From NCBI GenBank assembly GCA_030642465.1, contig DAOWNS010000016.1:1-16188 (forward strand): DNA of 16,188 bases. Direction: 5' to 3'. The stretch's first letter is position 1. Each line of letters begins with the position of its first letter. Below, piece by piece: positions 1-6,950 of the stretch. Source of the DNA: Candidatus Thorarchaeota archaeon. GTDB lineage: Archaea; Asgardarchaeota; Thorarchaeia; Thorarchaeales; Thorarchaeaceae. The notes beneath the pieces were generated by a model. The model did not search any database, had not been told where the DNA came from, and saw only the letters and a program-made list of their open reading frames with translations. Made by a program: the position numbers and the translations under genes.

Positions 1-1
1 G

Positions 2-292
2 ACCATGCGACTCCCGAACCTACGTTCGACTCTGATTGAGCTAAGGGAACTGGGGCTCCTAGGCGTAGAGATTGAGTATGATTACCAACACCTTCACATT
101 AATGCGAAACCGGGTGAAGTCCGGGCAATCGCAGAAGGCCTAGACCTGATAGAAACCGGAGGGAGCGACTATCATGGTGATGGAGCTCACAGAAACTTTG
201 GCAGCGTTACAGTCCCGATTCACGTAGTGGATAACCTGCGAAAAGCTCACGAAGAGTTGAGGAATAACTCTTCGGAAGCAATATCTGGATGA
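2..292 (+). CDS. PHP-domain phosphoesterase, C-terminal fragment
   Basis: This is the 3' end of a gene that begins before the window; the reading frame is open from the first complete codon. The visible ~96 residues look like the C-terminal end of a PHP-type metal-dependent phosphoesterase (TrpH/YciV, RNase AM-like). There is a 'GLLGVEIEY' strand, a helix, then 'ETGGSDYHG', where the Asp and His of GSDYHG are the usual C-terminal metal ligands of the fold. PHP phosphoesterases hydrolyse phosphate esters, including 3',5'-bisphosphonucleotides or short oligonucleotides in the TrpH group. The N-terminal HxH metal site lies outside the window, so substrate and completeness cannot be judged. The next gene starts 69 bases downstream on the same strand. 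Confidence 0.75.
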   Translation, partial: TMRLPNLRSTLIELRELGLLGVEIEYDYQHLHINAKPGEVRAIAEGLDLIETGGSDYHGDGAHRNFGSVTVPIHVVDNLRKAHEELRNNSSEAISG

Positions 293-361
293 AGTGCAAA
301 GTCCTAGCTCGGGCGTATTCCTTTGCGAGTGATTGGCACGCCTATTCTTCGGTGAACGACA

Positions 362-856
362 ATGAGCAGCTTTGCTGTCGATGCAATGTTGGGAAAGTTG
401 GCGTTGTGGCTTAGGCTTACAGGGCACGACACGTTCTACATGGCCGATGTCGACGACGACGAATTGCTAAGAATCGCCAACTCAGAGAACCGTATTCTTC
501 TAACTTCTGACGCAAATCTGCACGAACATGCTGTGAAGAGCGATATCAGAAGTATGCTTGTGAGAGGCAGCGTGGATGAAACTGTAGTGGATGTGTTCGT
601 CGAATTCGGAATCGCTCCTACTGTTGATCCCACCAAGTCTCGATGCTCAAAATGCAACGGCGAATTGGTTCAACTGAGGGGCATGAAAAAAGAGCGCATA
701 AGAAATCTCGTTCATAAGAAAACCTACGACTATTATGAAGAATTCTGGCTCTGCAAGGACTGCCAGAGCGTATTCTTTCAGGGGGGGTACTGGCAGAACA
801 TCCTAGAATATATGGAGAAGATTGAGGTATTGATGAGAGAACGAAGGGACATATGA
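362..856 (+). CDS. Mut7-C RNase-domain protein with zinc ribbon
   Basis: A 164-residue protein matching the Mut7-C family (PIN-like RNase fold fused to a zinc ribbon). The N-terminus has the family's 'FAVDAMLGKLALWLRLTGHD' block, with the acidic residue D7. 'ILLTSD' near residues 45-50 corresponds to the second acidic motif of the PIN fold. C95/C98 and C131/C134 form two CxxC knuckles of a zinc ribbon, and the family's closing YW appears as 'GGYW' near 141-144. Members are predicted single-strand RNases; the exact substrate is unknown. The ATG at 362 fits the family start. It follows the PHP gene in the same direction and may be co-transcribed with it. A G-run at 781-787 does not break the frame. 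Assignment to the family is fairly secure; the enzymatic role is inferred. Confidence 0.85.
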   Translation: MSSFAVDAMLGKLALWLRLTGHDTFYMADVDDDELLRIANSENRILLTSDANLHEHAVKSDIRSMLVRGSVDETVVDVFVEFGIAPTVDPTKSRCSKCNGELVQLRGMKKERIRNLVHKKTYDYYEEFWLCKDCQSVFFQGGYWQNILEYMEKIEVLMRERRDI

Positions 857-873
857 AGGGGGATTGCGAGATT

Positions 874-1317
874 CTACTGCTCCTTCACAACGATATCATA
901 CTCAAAGGGTATGCAATCCTTCATTGATCGTGTTAGAGGGCAGAATTTCGTCGCTAGCTCTACACACCGTTCGCCTAGCTCAAGCTCACCCTCAGCAACC
1001 ACCACTTCTCCAGAAACCTGAAAGCCTGTGAGGGAATAGCCGTCACCGTCGAACTTCACATTGACAGTCCCTCTAAGATCAAAAGAAACGAGAGCCAAGT
1101 CAGAGCGCCGCTTAACATCGAGAAATGTGTTGTTAAGACAACCAAGAACACCAGCAATGAACAGCCTGTATGGACATAGTCCTTGACCTCTACCCCCATA
1201 CGTTTCAGGCGTATCGAAAACTAGTTCCGCTTCTTTCAGTGTGGCTATTCCGCCGGTCTTTCCATCCCACTTGCTAGAAGCTTTGTATTCCATCTCCTCA
1301 GGGTAACGGGCCTTCAT
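874..1317 (-). CDS. OsmC/Ohr-family peroxiredoxin-like protein
   Basis: A 147-residue OsmC-family protein counted from the ATG at 1317; an upstream in-frame GTG at 1332 would add five residues. OsmC/Ohr proteins reduce organic hydroperoxides using two cysteines. Here these are C60 in 'GVLGCLNNTF', at the start of the long central helix, and C126 in 'KFCPLTRS', the typical second-cysteine motif. Three more cysteines (C48, C118, C135) are less usual. The length agrees with the family (about 140-150). The gene is convergent with the Mut7-C gene, with 17 bases between the stops. It is divergent from the dehydrogenase, with which it shares an upstream region of about 130 bases. Family assignment is good; whether it acts on hydroperoxides or another thiol substrate is not shown. 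Confidence 0.85.
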   Translation of the reverse strand: MKARYPEEMEYKASSKWDGKTGGIATLKEAELVFDTPETYGGRGQGLCPYRLFIAGVLGCLNNTFLDVKRRSDLALVSFDLRGTVNVKFDGDGYSLTGFQVSGEVVVAEGELELGERCVELATKFCPLTRSMKDCIPFEYDIVVKEQ

Positions 1318-1358
1318 TTGCACAGTCTGCACCTGATTTCATCACTCAGCCAAGTCGC

Positions 1359-1366
1359 GATTAAGC
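1359..1366 (-). promoter_or_regulatory. Possible TATA box of the OsmC gene
   Basis: On the minus strand the sequence reads GCTTAATC, about 27 bases before the GTG at 1332 and 42 bases before the preferred ATG at 1317. Position and AT content fit an archaeal box A, but the match is weak and rests on inspection only. Confidence 0.3.
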
Positions 1367-1407
1367 CTTTCCATAGGATGATTGGACGGAGCTTAGTCAG
1401 GAAGTGA

Positions 1408-1414
1408 TTTAAAC
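1408..1414 (+). promoter_or_regulatory. TATA box of the zinc dehydrogenase gene
   Basis: TTTAAAC lies about 33 bases before the ATG at 1447 and 45 before the ATG at 1459. Archaeal transcription normally starts some 25 bases after the centre of this element, so the mRNA would begin near 1437 with a leader of only 10-22 bases. This argues against the in-frame TTG at 1420, which would lie upstream of the transcript start. Confidence 0.5.
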
Positions 1415-1458
1415 GCCCTTTGCATAGGTTGCCCGGATGTATACAAATGGTCCGTAGA

Positions 1459-2391
1459 ATGAAGGCTGCAATGTACTACGGAATTGGTGATGTGCGATTC
1501 GAGGAAACCGATGTTCCCGAGATAGGACCAGGCGAGCTGTTGATTAAGGTGGGAACTGCACTCACTTGCGGCACCGATGTCAAAACATACAAGCGAGGGC
1601 ATCCACTGCTCATCAGGAATGTCCCTGCTCTGTTTGGACATGAGTACGCAGGTACAGTTGAAGAAGTTGGAGAAGGTGTAGATGGTTTTGAACGGGGCAT
1701 GCGTGTTGTGGCAACGAATTCTGCTCCATGCGGTCATTGCTACTTCTGCAAACGTAATAGACCAAACCTCTGCCAGCAGCTAAAGAATACATTGGTCAAT
1801 GGAGCTTTCGCCGAATACATACGTGTGCCTGCACCTGTCGTGCAATGGAATACACATCAAATACCTAACAGTCTCTCATTTCGCGATGCGGCACTCACTG
1901 AACCGCTAGCGTGTGTGGTCAACGGCATAGGAGAGGCGGGGATACAAATGGGTGATACTGTCACAGTGATAGGAGCGGGACCGATTGGGCAGATGATGAT
2001 TATGCTCGCAAAGAAGAGCGGTGCGTCAACTGTGATTGCTTCTGACCTAGCCAAGTTGAGAAGGGATATGGCAGTTCGTGCCGGTGCTGATATTGTGATT
2101 GATCCAGCTGTTGAAGACCCGGTAGAATGTGTGAAGCAGGCAACAGAGGGGTATGGTGCAGATGTGGTCATTGAGGCGGTAGGGTTGCCAGCGACTTGGG
2201 AACAGGCAGTTGACATGACAAGGGATGCAGGCACAACCGTACTGTTTGGCGGTGCTGCATCTGGAACCAAGTTCGAGATTGACACCGCAAGATTCCATTA
2301 CGGGCAACTGACCATAAAAGGCGTCTTTCATCTGACACCGAAACATGTTGAACAAGCATTGAAACTGATAATAGCAGGAGATGCCACTTGA
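1459..2391 (+). CDS. Zinc-dependent MDR alcohol/polyol dehydrogenase, C-terminus lost by frame change
   Basis: A medium-chain dehydrogenase/reductase of the threonine/sorbitol dehydrogenase type, which oxidises a secondary alcohol with NAD(P). Counting from 'MKAAMYYG' (1459), catalytic zinc ligands are C37, the GHE pair H61/E62, and E148 in 'TEPLAC'. C91, C94, C97 and C105 form the structural zinc lobe. GAGPIG (172-177) is the Rossmann nucleotide motif. An ATG at 1447 is an equally possible start. Translation stops at residue 310, while the family runs to about 340-345. The missing end is found in another frame just downstream (separate entry). The core is intact, but the catalytic domain lacks its last segment, so the product may be unstable or inactive. 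Substrate cannot be deduced. Whether the lesion is real or an assembly error cannot be decided here. Confidence 0.85.
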   Translation: MKAAMYYGIGDVRFEETDVPEIGPGELLIKVGTALTCGTDVKTYKRGHPLLIRNVPALFGHEYAGTVEEVGEGVDGFERGMRVVATNSAPCGHCYFCKRNRPNLCQQLKNTLVNGAFAEYIRVPAPVVQWNTHQIPNSLSFRDAALTEPLACVVNGIGEAGIQMGDTVTVIGAGPIGQMMIMLAKKSGASTVIASDLAKLRRDMAVRAGADIVIDPAVEDPVECVKQATEGYGADVVIEAVGLPATWEQAVDMTRDAGTTVLFGGAASGTKFEIDTARFHYGQLTIKGVFHLTPKHVEQALKLIIAGDAT

Positions 2392-2458
2392 GAAAATCAA
2401 AGATGCATTGGATCTCATGAGTTCCGGCAAGAGTATGAAAGTGGCAATTATTCCTTGA
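2378..2458 (+). pseudogene. Detached C-terminal segment of the MDR dehydrogenase, in a different frame
   Basis: Read from 2378 in a frame shifted relative to the dehydrogenase, the DNA encodes 'EMPLEKIKDALDLM' and then ends in 'KSMKVAIIP' and a stop at 2456-2458. This is the standard C-terminus of MDR dehydrogenases, usually preceded by 'LITHE'. The upstream frame ends in 'ALKLIIAGDAT', where a full-length homologue would have about ten more residues before this segment. A net loss of 3n+2 bases near 2377-2383 explains both the missing residues and the frame change. The hexamer GAGATG at 2378-2383 could be the single copy left after recombination between short direct repeats. It is not an independent gene. 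Confidence 0.75.
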
Positions 2459-2495
2459 TTGACTGAATTGCCAAAATGAGATGGTGGCTCTAGTC

Positions 2496-2936
2496 ATGAA
2501 GTGGACGAGCAACAAAAAGATGAGGGACAATGAAAGGTTCCTCGTAGAGCTGTTCTCAAAGATTGATGAGCAATATGAAGGGCTCCTGATTGTAGTTGAA
2601 GGTAAAAGGGATGAGAAGATCCTGCGAGAACTAGGAGTTAAGGCGAGAATTGTCAAGACTCAATCGGGTAAGCCGCGATTAGAATTTCTGGAAGAGATTG
2701 CATCAGCAGCAGGCGAAGGGGGTCAAGTCCTGATACTCACAGATTTCGATCCAGAGGGTGTTGATCTGTGTAGATTCATTGAAAGGGATCTCGAACTCAG
2801 AAAGATTGCCATTCTGAGGCGCCTCAGACGAGAGATTCGAAAGTCAATGGGCAACTGGCGATGTATCGAAGAGATGGTGTCATTGTTCAAGCGACGGGAT
2901 TCTCCTGAACCTCAAGACCTCAGACAGGATTTGTAG
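2496..2936 (+). CDS. Toprim-domain protein, UPF0292-like
   Basis: A 146-residue small Toprim protein resembling the archaeal UPF0292 family. Toprim folds bind Mg2+ in primases, topoisomerases, RNase M5 and OLD nucleases. The diagnostic residues are present: E35 in 'LIVVEGKRDE' and the DxD pair D83/D85 in 'LILTDFDPEG'. A basic stretch follows (about residues 102-117), then the family-like 'CIEEM'. Length is close to that of free-standing family members. The ATG at 2496 is preferred over 2481 because GGTGG lies about eight bases before it and the protein then starts near the family's usual N-terminus. It begins 37 bases after the broken dehydrogenase end and may be read through from it. Biochemical role is unknown; nucleic-acid processing is an inference from the fold. 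Confidence 0.8.
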   Translation: MKWTSNKKMRDNERFLVELFSKIDEQYEGLLIVVEGKRDEKILRELGVKARIVKTQSGKPRLEFLEEIASAAGEGGQVLILTDFDPEGVDLCRFIERDLELRKIAILRRLRREIRKSMGNWRCIEEMVSLFKRRDSPEPQDLRQDL

Positions 2937-2950
2937 ATTCTTGAATGGGT

Positions 2951-3964
2951 CTATACGGTGCTTCCACAGTTTGCACAAATGAACTTGCCTTGTGGAATCT
3001 CATGTCCACAAACCCTACAGGTTCGTGTCTTGCGGACCCGCATTGTATCTATTACATCACCCACCTGAGGCACAAGAATGAACTTCCCATTCTCAAGGGT
3101 AATGCGGAACTCCGTTGGGTTTCCAGCACGTTCAAGAAGGTCAGTTGGCATTGCCAATCGATAGTTGCGATCCAATCTAACAATTCTAGTGTCATCCATG
3201 GTGTCTAGGTCGACACCCGCCTGATGGAAACCTGATATGATGCCATCACGAATCTCAACCGTGATATCTGCCTTGGATGCAACCTGCTGGCTATGCGTCA
3301 CGATGAAGAATGATGTTCCGAGAGACTCGTTGAGCTCCTGGAAGAGATCCAGAATGCGCTCTGAGGTTTCAGGATCGAGGTCTCCAGTCGGTTCGTCACA
3401 AAGAACCAAGCCCTTACCTTCTGTATCAATCAAGTTCACAAGAGCACTCGCAATCGCTACTCTTGATCTCTCACCGCCACTCAGCGTCGGAGCCTTGCTA
3501 CGTCTTCTCTCCTCAAGGCCGACAAGCTTGATGAGCCTGTCAACGCGGTCCCTACGTACCTGACGAGGAACTCCTGCAATCCGCGCTGCGAGCTCGATGT
3601 TTTGCCATGCGTTTAGATGAGGAAGCAGATTCGCCGTTTGAAAAACGAATCCACAGAAATTACGGCGAGCTTCAGTGAGCACCCGCTCACTAAGCTTGGT
3701 GATATCCGTGCGCAGGTTTGCCCAGTAGACCTTACCAACTGTGGCCTTAGTGATACCACCCATGATGTTTGTTAGTGTGGTCTTGCCTGACCCACTGGGA
3801 CCTACAACGGCCATTATCTTGCCTTCGAGTACCTGCAGGGAAACGCCGCTTAGCGCAACTACTTCAAGCTCGTGGGTCTTGTATATCTTGTACACATTCT
3901 CAACGCTTACTACAACGTCGTCAGGGTAGTCACCATAAAGATCTAGTTCTTCAGCAATGGTCAT
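2951..3964 (-). CDS. ABC transporter ATPase B with C-terminal AbrB-like and zinc-ribbon domains
   Basis: A MacB/LolD-type ATPase, last of four genes in the ABC module. From the ATG at 3964 (337 residues; a GTG at 3973 is the alternative): Walker A GPSGSGKT at 55-62, Q-loop Q109, signature LSGGE at 161-165, Walker B with D190/E191 in 'LCDEPTGDLD', switch H224. All catalytic elements are intact, so it should hydrolyse ATP on the cytoplasmic face. Unlike ordinary LolD proteins of ~230 residues it has a ~95-residue extension. Residues ~259-299 read like a SpoVT/AbrB-type hairpin ('RLAMPTDLLERAG', then 'GKFILVP'), and C316/C319/C330/C333 form a zinc ribbon at the extreme C-terminus. The extension suggests regulation or binding of a partner or DNA, which is inference. 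It is separated from permease 2 by ~70 bases containing its own promoter. Confidence 0.9.
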   Translation of the reverse strand: MTIAEELDLYGDYPDDVVVSVENVYKIYKTHELEVVALSGVSLQVLEGKIMAVVGPSGSGKTTLTNIMGGITKATVGKVYWANLRTDITKLSERVLTEARRNFCGFVFQTANLLPHLNAWQNIELAARIAGVPRQVRRDRVDRLIKLVGLEERRRSKAPTLSGGERSRVAIASALVNLIDTEGKGLVLCDEPTGDLDPETSERILDLFQELNESLGTSFFIVTHSQQVASKADITVEIRDGIISGFHQAGVDLDTMDDTRIVRLDRNYRLAMPTDLLERAGNPTEFRITLENGKFILVPQVGDVIDTMRVRKTRTCRVCGHEIPQGKFICANCGSTV

Positions 3965-3983
3965 TATGTGCACAACTCCACGT

Positions 3984-3993
3984 TCTCGCGAGA
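3984..3993. promoter_or_regulatory. 10-bp palindrome in the ATPase B promoter (possible operator)
   Basis: TCTCGCGAGA is a perfect 10-bp palindrome. It sits between the TATA box (3997-4003) and the start codon of ATPase B, over the expected initiation region, where a bound protein would block transcription. Short palindromes also occur by chance. Confidence 0.4.
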
Positions 3994-3996
3994 TTC

Positions 3997-4003
3997 TTTA
4001 AAA
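3997..4003 (-). promoter_or_regulatory. TATA box of ATPase B
   Basis: On the minus strand the sequence is GGCGTTTTAAAGAATC. The TTTTAAA core is about 27 bases before the GTG at 3973 and 36 before the ATG at 3964, giving a leaderless or nearly leaderless transcript. No Shine-Dalgarno sequence precedes either start. ATPase B can therefore probably be transcribed separately from the three genes upstream of it. Confidence 0.55.
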
Positions 4004-4032
4004 CGCCTTTGTTCAAGCATATCTATCCACAC

Positions 4033-6939
4033 TCAAAGATTCCTCAAGACCGAAGCAGGGTCTGTTGAGCCAGCTCTGCGGGCTGGCAAGTATGTGCTCA
4101 TCAGCATCACTACGCTCTCTAAGGAGAGTACCACCGTCATCATCATGAACGGGAATGATAGGACTTCGGGCAACACCGGGATAAACGGCGAGAGTCCTAG
4201 TGTTAGAATGCTCATGGCGTATCCAAAAACAACTCCGAGAAAAACACTAATCGCAATGGCTGCAACGACTGAACCTGCGAACTCGCCGAACACCATGGAA
4301 ATGACCTGTTTCTTAGTGCCCCCCAGCGCTCTGAAGACAGCGTATTCTGGCTCCCGCTCCATCACCGCAGACCCGAGAAACAGCGCGATTGAAATGAGAC
4401 CCATTGCCGCACAAAGGATGAAGGATATCATTGTTAAGCCCTGAATGCCGGAAAGGAAAAGCTGGATAGAGTTTGATTCTGCACCCACATCGAATGTTTC
4501 GAGTGTAAAGACGTGTGTGTTCCTTTCGACCTCAATTGTTTCAATAACATCAGTCATGTCTGTATAGCTAACCGTGTCAACAAGAAACAAACTTGAGGTG
4601 TCGATGAGAGTTCGCATTGACAAGAAGTCCAAGTTGACTAAAGCAAATCCATTTATCACTTGGAAGCCAAACTGAGATGCGAAGGATGCGCCGCTGATAT
4701 CATGAGTTGATGCTACTCCAAAACCAGGAGCGCTGTGCATCAAGCCAACTACTTCAAACTCATTGTACGTAGTTCCGTTAATCGAGCCGTATTGAATCTG
4801 TACGATATCGCCCACTGTCTTGTTCCAGAGGGTCCCATAATACTCACTAATCACGATGCCATTCTGTACCGAAGCCAAGGCGGTTAGCACGGTCACCGAA
4901 TCGTTGTTTACAAAGCTGCTTTCAGAGAATAAACCAATGCGCATGTAAGCAGAGGGCTCCACACCCTCCAGGAAGAACCGTTGAGTGCCAACCTGAGCCC
5001 ATGTTTCAACTATTGGTGTAGCTTCAAATATTCCGGGGTAGCTTAGGAGGGTTTGAGAGAAGCGCAGTGGTTTTGGGTCTGACTCTATTCGCATGTCCGC
5101 TCCAATCGAGTAGCCTAGCTCGTTCTGAAGTGTCGCCTCAAAGCTTGATGACTGGATCAGCATCATAGTTGTTGTAGTTAGTGTGAGCGTCAGTATCACG
5201 AGCAAGGGGATGAACTGGCCCTTCCGTTTCCGAAGGCTCTGACTGAGATAGAGGCTTTTTTCGCCAAGCAGAAAACTAGTTCCGCCAGACACTCGTGCAG
5301 TGACCAGTCGCATGGCACGAGAACCTAGATATGATGCTGCGAATAGAAGAAGAGAGGCCCCCAACACTTCAGCAATAGCCATTGCTCCGATTGGCGTTAT
5401 TATTTCTGGCATAATGAGCAATGCAAATAGGACTGCAGCAAGACCTATGACATAGCGCCAGATGCCCACATCTTCTGTGTCTTCTGAAGCGCCCCCAATT
5501 GTGGGCTGACCCACCTCCGACACATCTATCCTCCTTGATACATGCATCAAATACGAGGCTGGTAGATACAAGGCGATTGCACCTGCGATAATAATGCTCA
5601 GAGGGGGAAATGCTATGTGCGACATGAACAAGGCATAGCGGTCAGGGTCAAAGGAGAAGAGTCCTGTTGAAGCGCCAATCAGAGGAGCCATAATATATGA
5701 CAGGCCAAGTCCCAGAATGAACCCTAGGGCACTCAAGAACATCGATTCCCACATGAAGGTGGAGAAGACCTGATTGAAGGAGGCTCCCTTGGACCGCAAT
5801 GCGCTGATTTCGCCTTTTCGTCGCGAGATTGATGTTTCCGATGTGAATACTGTCAGCATCAGACTCATAATCAGAACAGGAAAAGCGATAATTGTTAGAA
5901 TTTGGCTCTGAAGATATGTGGTTATGAAAGACTCGAGCTTCCAGATTTCTGAAAGTCCATCGACGTATATATTCGGATATTGCTCCTCAAGCTGAATTTT
6001 AAATGCTGCAAGGTTGGTTCCGATGTTTTGTGCTCCGTGCTGCAGCAAACCCGACTCAGACGGCCGGAGGAGGACTACAGGCTGGAAGAAGCCTCTACCA
6101 GCAACTTCGTCGACAACATCCACCCCTACCTCATCCTCCAGTATAATGACCGAATCCGTGATCCCCAGAATTATATCTCTTTCAATGCCTAGGGGGTCCC
6201 AGTTCTGACGTGTGATGGACGGAAATGAAGTGCCAATGATTGATCCCAAATCATTGATTTCGTAGACACCGACAACCAGGAGGTTCTGGACGGGATACCG
6301 ACCAAGTGAGGTTGGTGAGCCGACCTGGTCTCCGCGAGCGCCATATCGAAGCAAATCCATGTCTATGGTAGTGCCGACATCTACTGTGATATTATGTACT
6401 TCGTTAGCGTAGTTGACGAACTGTTCTGATACCAAAACCTGACCTAGAGAAAGCGAGAAGTTGCCCCGCCAAGTGAAGTCACGGGACCAGTTGGCTAGAA
6501 CTTCGGGCGTTGTGATAATGACACGCATGTCTTTGATTCCTTCGACATAGTTCATCCCAAGCATTGAATACTCAGACCACCCGTAGAAGAAGTCACCCGT
6601 AAGAATCCCGATTGTTGAAGGTACTCGATGAGCGAACTCGATAAAGTCACTTCCCACTGCAGTTGATTGGGCCTCCAGAAGATTGGAGGATTCGAAGGAC
6701 TCACCGGCCTTGGGATTCAGGGCCATCTGGTAGGAGGCCTCTTGAAAGTACTCATTCACGATAAGCTCGGTGCCCGTTGCAGTCCATACAAACACCGTGG
6801 TGGGAAGGGTTATGCCAATCGCCAGAACAAGAGCGATACCAATATTGCGCACAGGATAGTTCTTCAATGATGTCAGCGCGTATGATAGGGACCACCAAGG
6901 ATTTCCCTTCAGAGTTTCAGTTTTCTTCTTTGCCACCAT
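4033..6939 (-). CDS. MacB/LolC-E/FtsX-type ABC permease 2
   Basis: A 968-residue membrane protein with about ten hydrophobic segments, at roughly 31-53, 343-366, 397-421, 442-463, 494-512, 515-538, 576-595, 832-856, 886-910 and 928-950. Two large soluble domains (about 55-340 and 597-830) lie after the first and seventh segments and should face outside. Both halves end in an FtsX-type core, marked by 'EISALRSKGAS' (377-387) and 'YAVFRALGGTKKQ' (866-878), the coupling regions seen in MacB-type permeases. Such transporters do not translocate through a channel but pass force from the ATPases to extracytoplasmic substrates such as lipoproteins, peptides or envelope enzymes. The closing 'LPARRAGSTDPASVLRNL' is typical. 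A good Shine-Dalgarno (6944-6950) precedes the ATG, nine bases after permease 1. Substrate unknown. Confidence 0.9.
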   Translation of the reverse strand: MVAKKKTETLKGNPWWSLSYALTSLKNYPVRNIGIALVLAIGITLPTTVFVWTATGTELIVNEYFQEASYQMALNPKAGESFESSNLLEAQSTAVGSDFIEFAHRVPSTIGILTGDFFYGWSEYSMLGMNYVEGIKDMRVIITTPEVLANWSRDFTWRGNFSLSLGQVLVSEQFVNYANEVHNITVDVGTTIDMDLLRYGARGDQVGSPTSLGRYPVQNLLVVGVYEINDLGSIIGTSFPSITRQNWDPLGIERDIILGITDSVIILEDEVGVDVVDEVAGRGFFQPVVLLRPSESGLLQHGAQNIGTNLAAFKIQLEEQYPNIYVDGLSEIWKLESFITTYLQSQILTIIAFPVLIMSLMLTVFTSETSISRRKGEISALRSKGASFNQVFSTFMWESMFLSALGFILGLGLSYIMAPLIGASTGLFSFDPDRYALFMSHIAFPPLSIIIAGAIALYLPASYLMHVSRRIDVSEVGQPTIGGASEDTEDVGIWRYVIGLAAVLFALLIMPEIITPIGAMAIAEVLGASLLLFAASYLGSRAMRLVTARVSGGTSFLLGEKSLYLSQSLRKRKGQFIPLLVILTLTLTTTTMMLIQSSSFEATLQNELGYSIGADMRIESDPKPLRFSQTLLSYPGIFEATPIVETWAQVGTQRFFLEGVEPSAYMRIGLFSESSFVNNDSVTVLTALASVQNGIVISEYYGTLWNKTVGDIVQIQYGSINGTTYNEFEVVGLMHSAPGFGVASTHDISGASFASQFGFQVINGFALVNLDFLSMRTLIDTSSLFLVDTVSYTDMTDVIETIEVERNTHVFTLETFDVGAESNSIQLFLSGIQGLTMISFILCAAMGLISIALFLGSAVMEREPEYAVFRALGGTKKQVISMVFGEFAGSVVAAIAISVFLGVVFGYAMSILTLGLSPFIPVLPEVLSFPFMMMTVVLSLESVVMLMSTYLPARRAGSTDPASVLRNL

Positions 6940-6943
6940 ATCA

Positions 6944-6950
6944 TCTCCTT
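6944..6950 (-). promoter_or_regulatory. Shine-Dalgarno of permease 2
   Basis: AAGGAGA on the minus strand, four bases before the ATG at 6939 and overlapping the stop of permease 1. It confirms this start and indicates SD-dependent initiation inside the operon. Confidence 0.7.

Noticed and set aside
780..790. Seven-G run as a possible frameshift site in the Mut7-C gene
   Set aside because: The frame stays open and the expected 'GGYW' ending follows, so no error or slippage is needed.
1420..1458. TTG start at 1420 for the dehydrogenase
   Set aside because: It directly follows the TATA box and would lie upstream of the expected transcript start; the family N-terminus 'MKAA' is at 1459.
3968..4444. 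Plus-strand open frame opposite the end of permease 2
   Set aside because: It overlaps the conserved FtsX C-terminus on the minus strand and encodes a low-complexity Ser/Thr/Pro-rich shadow product.
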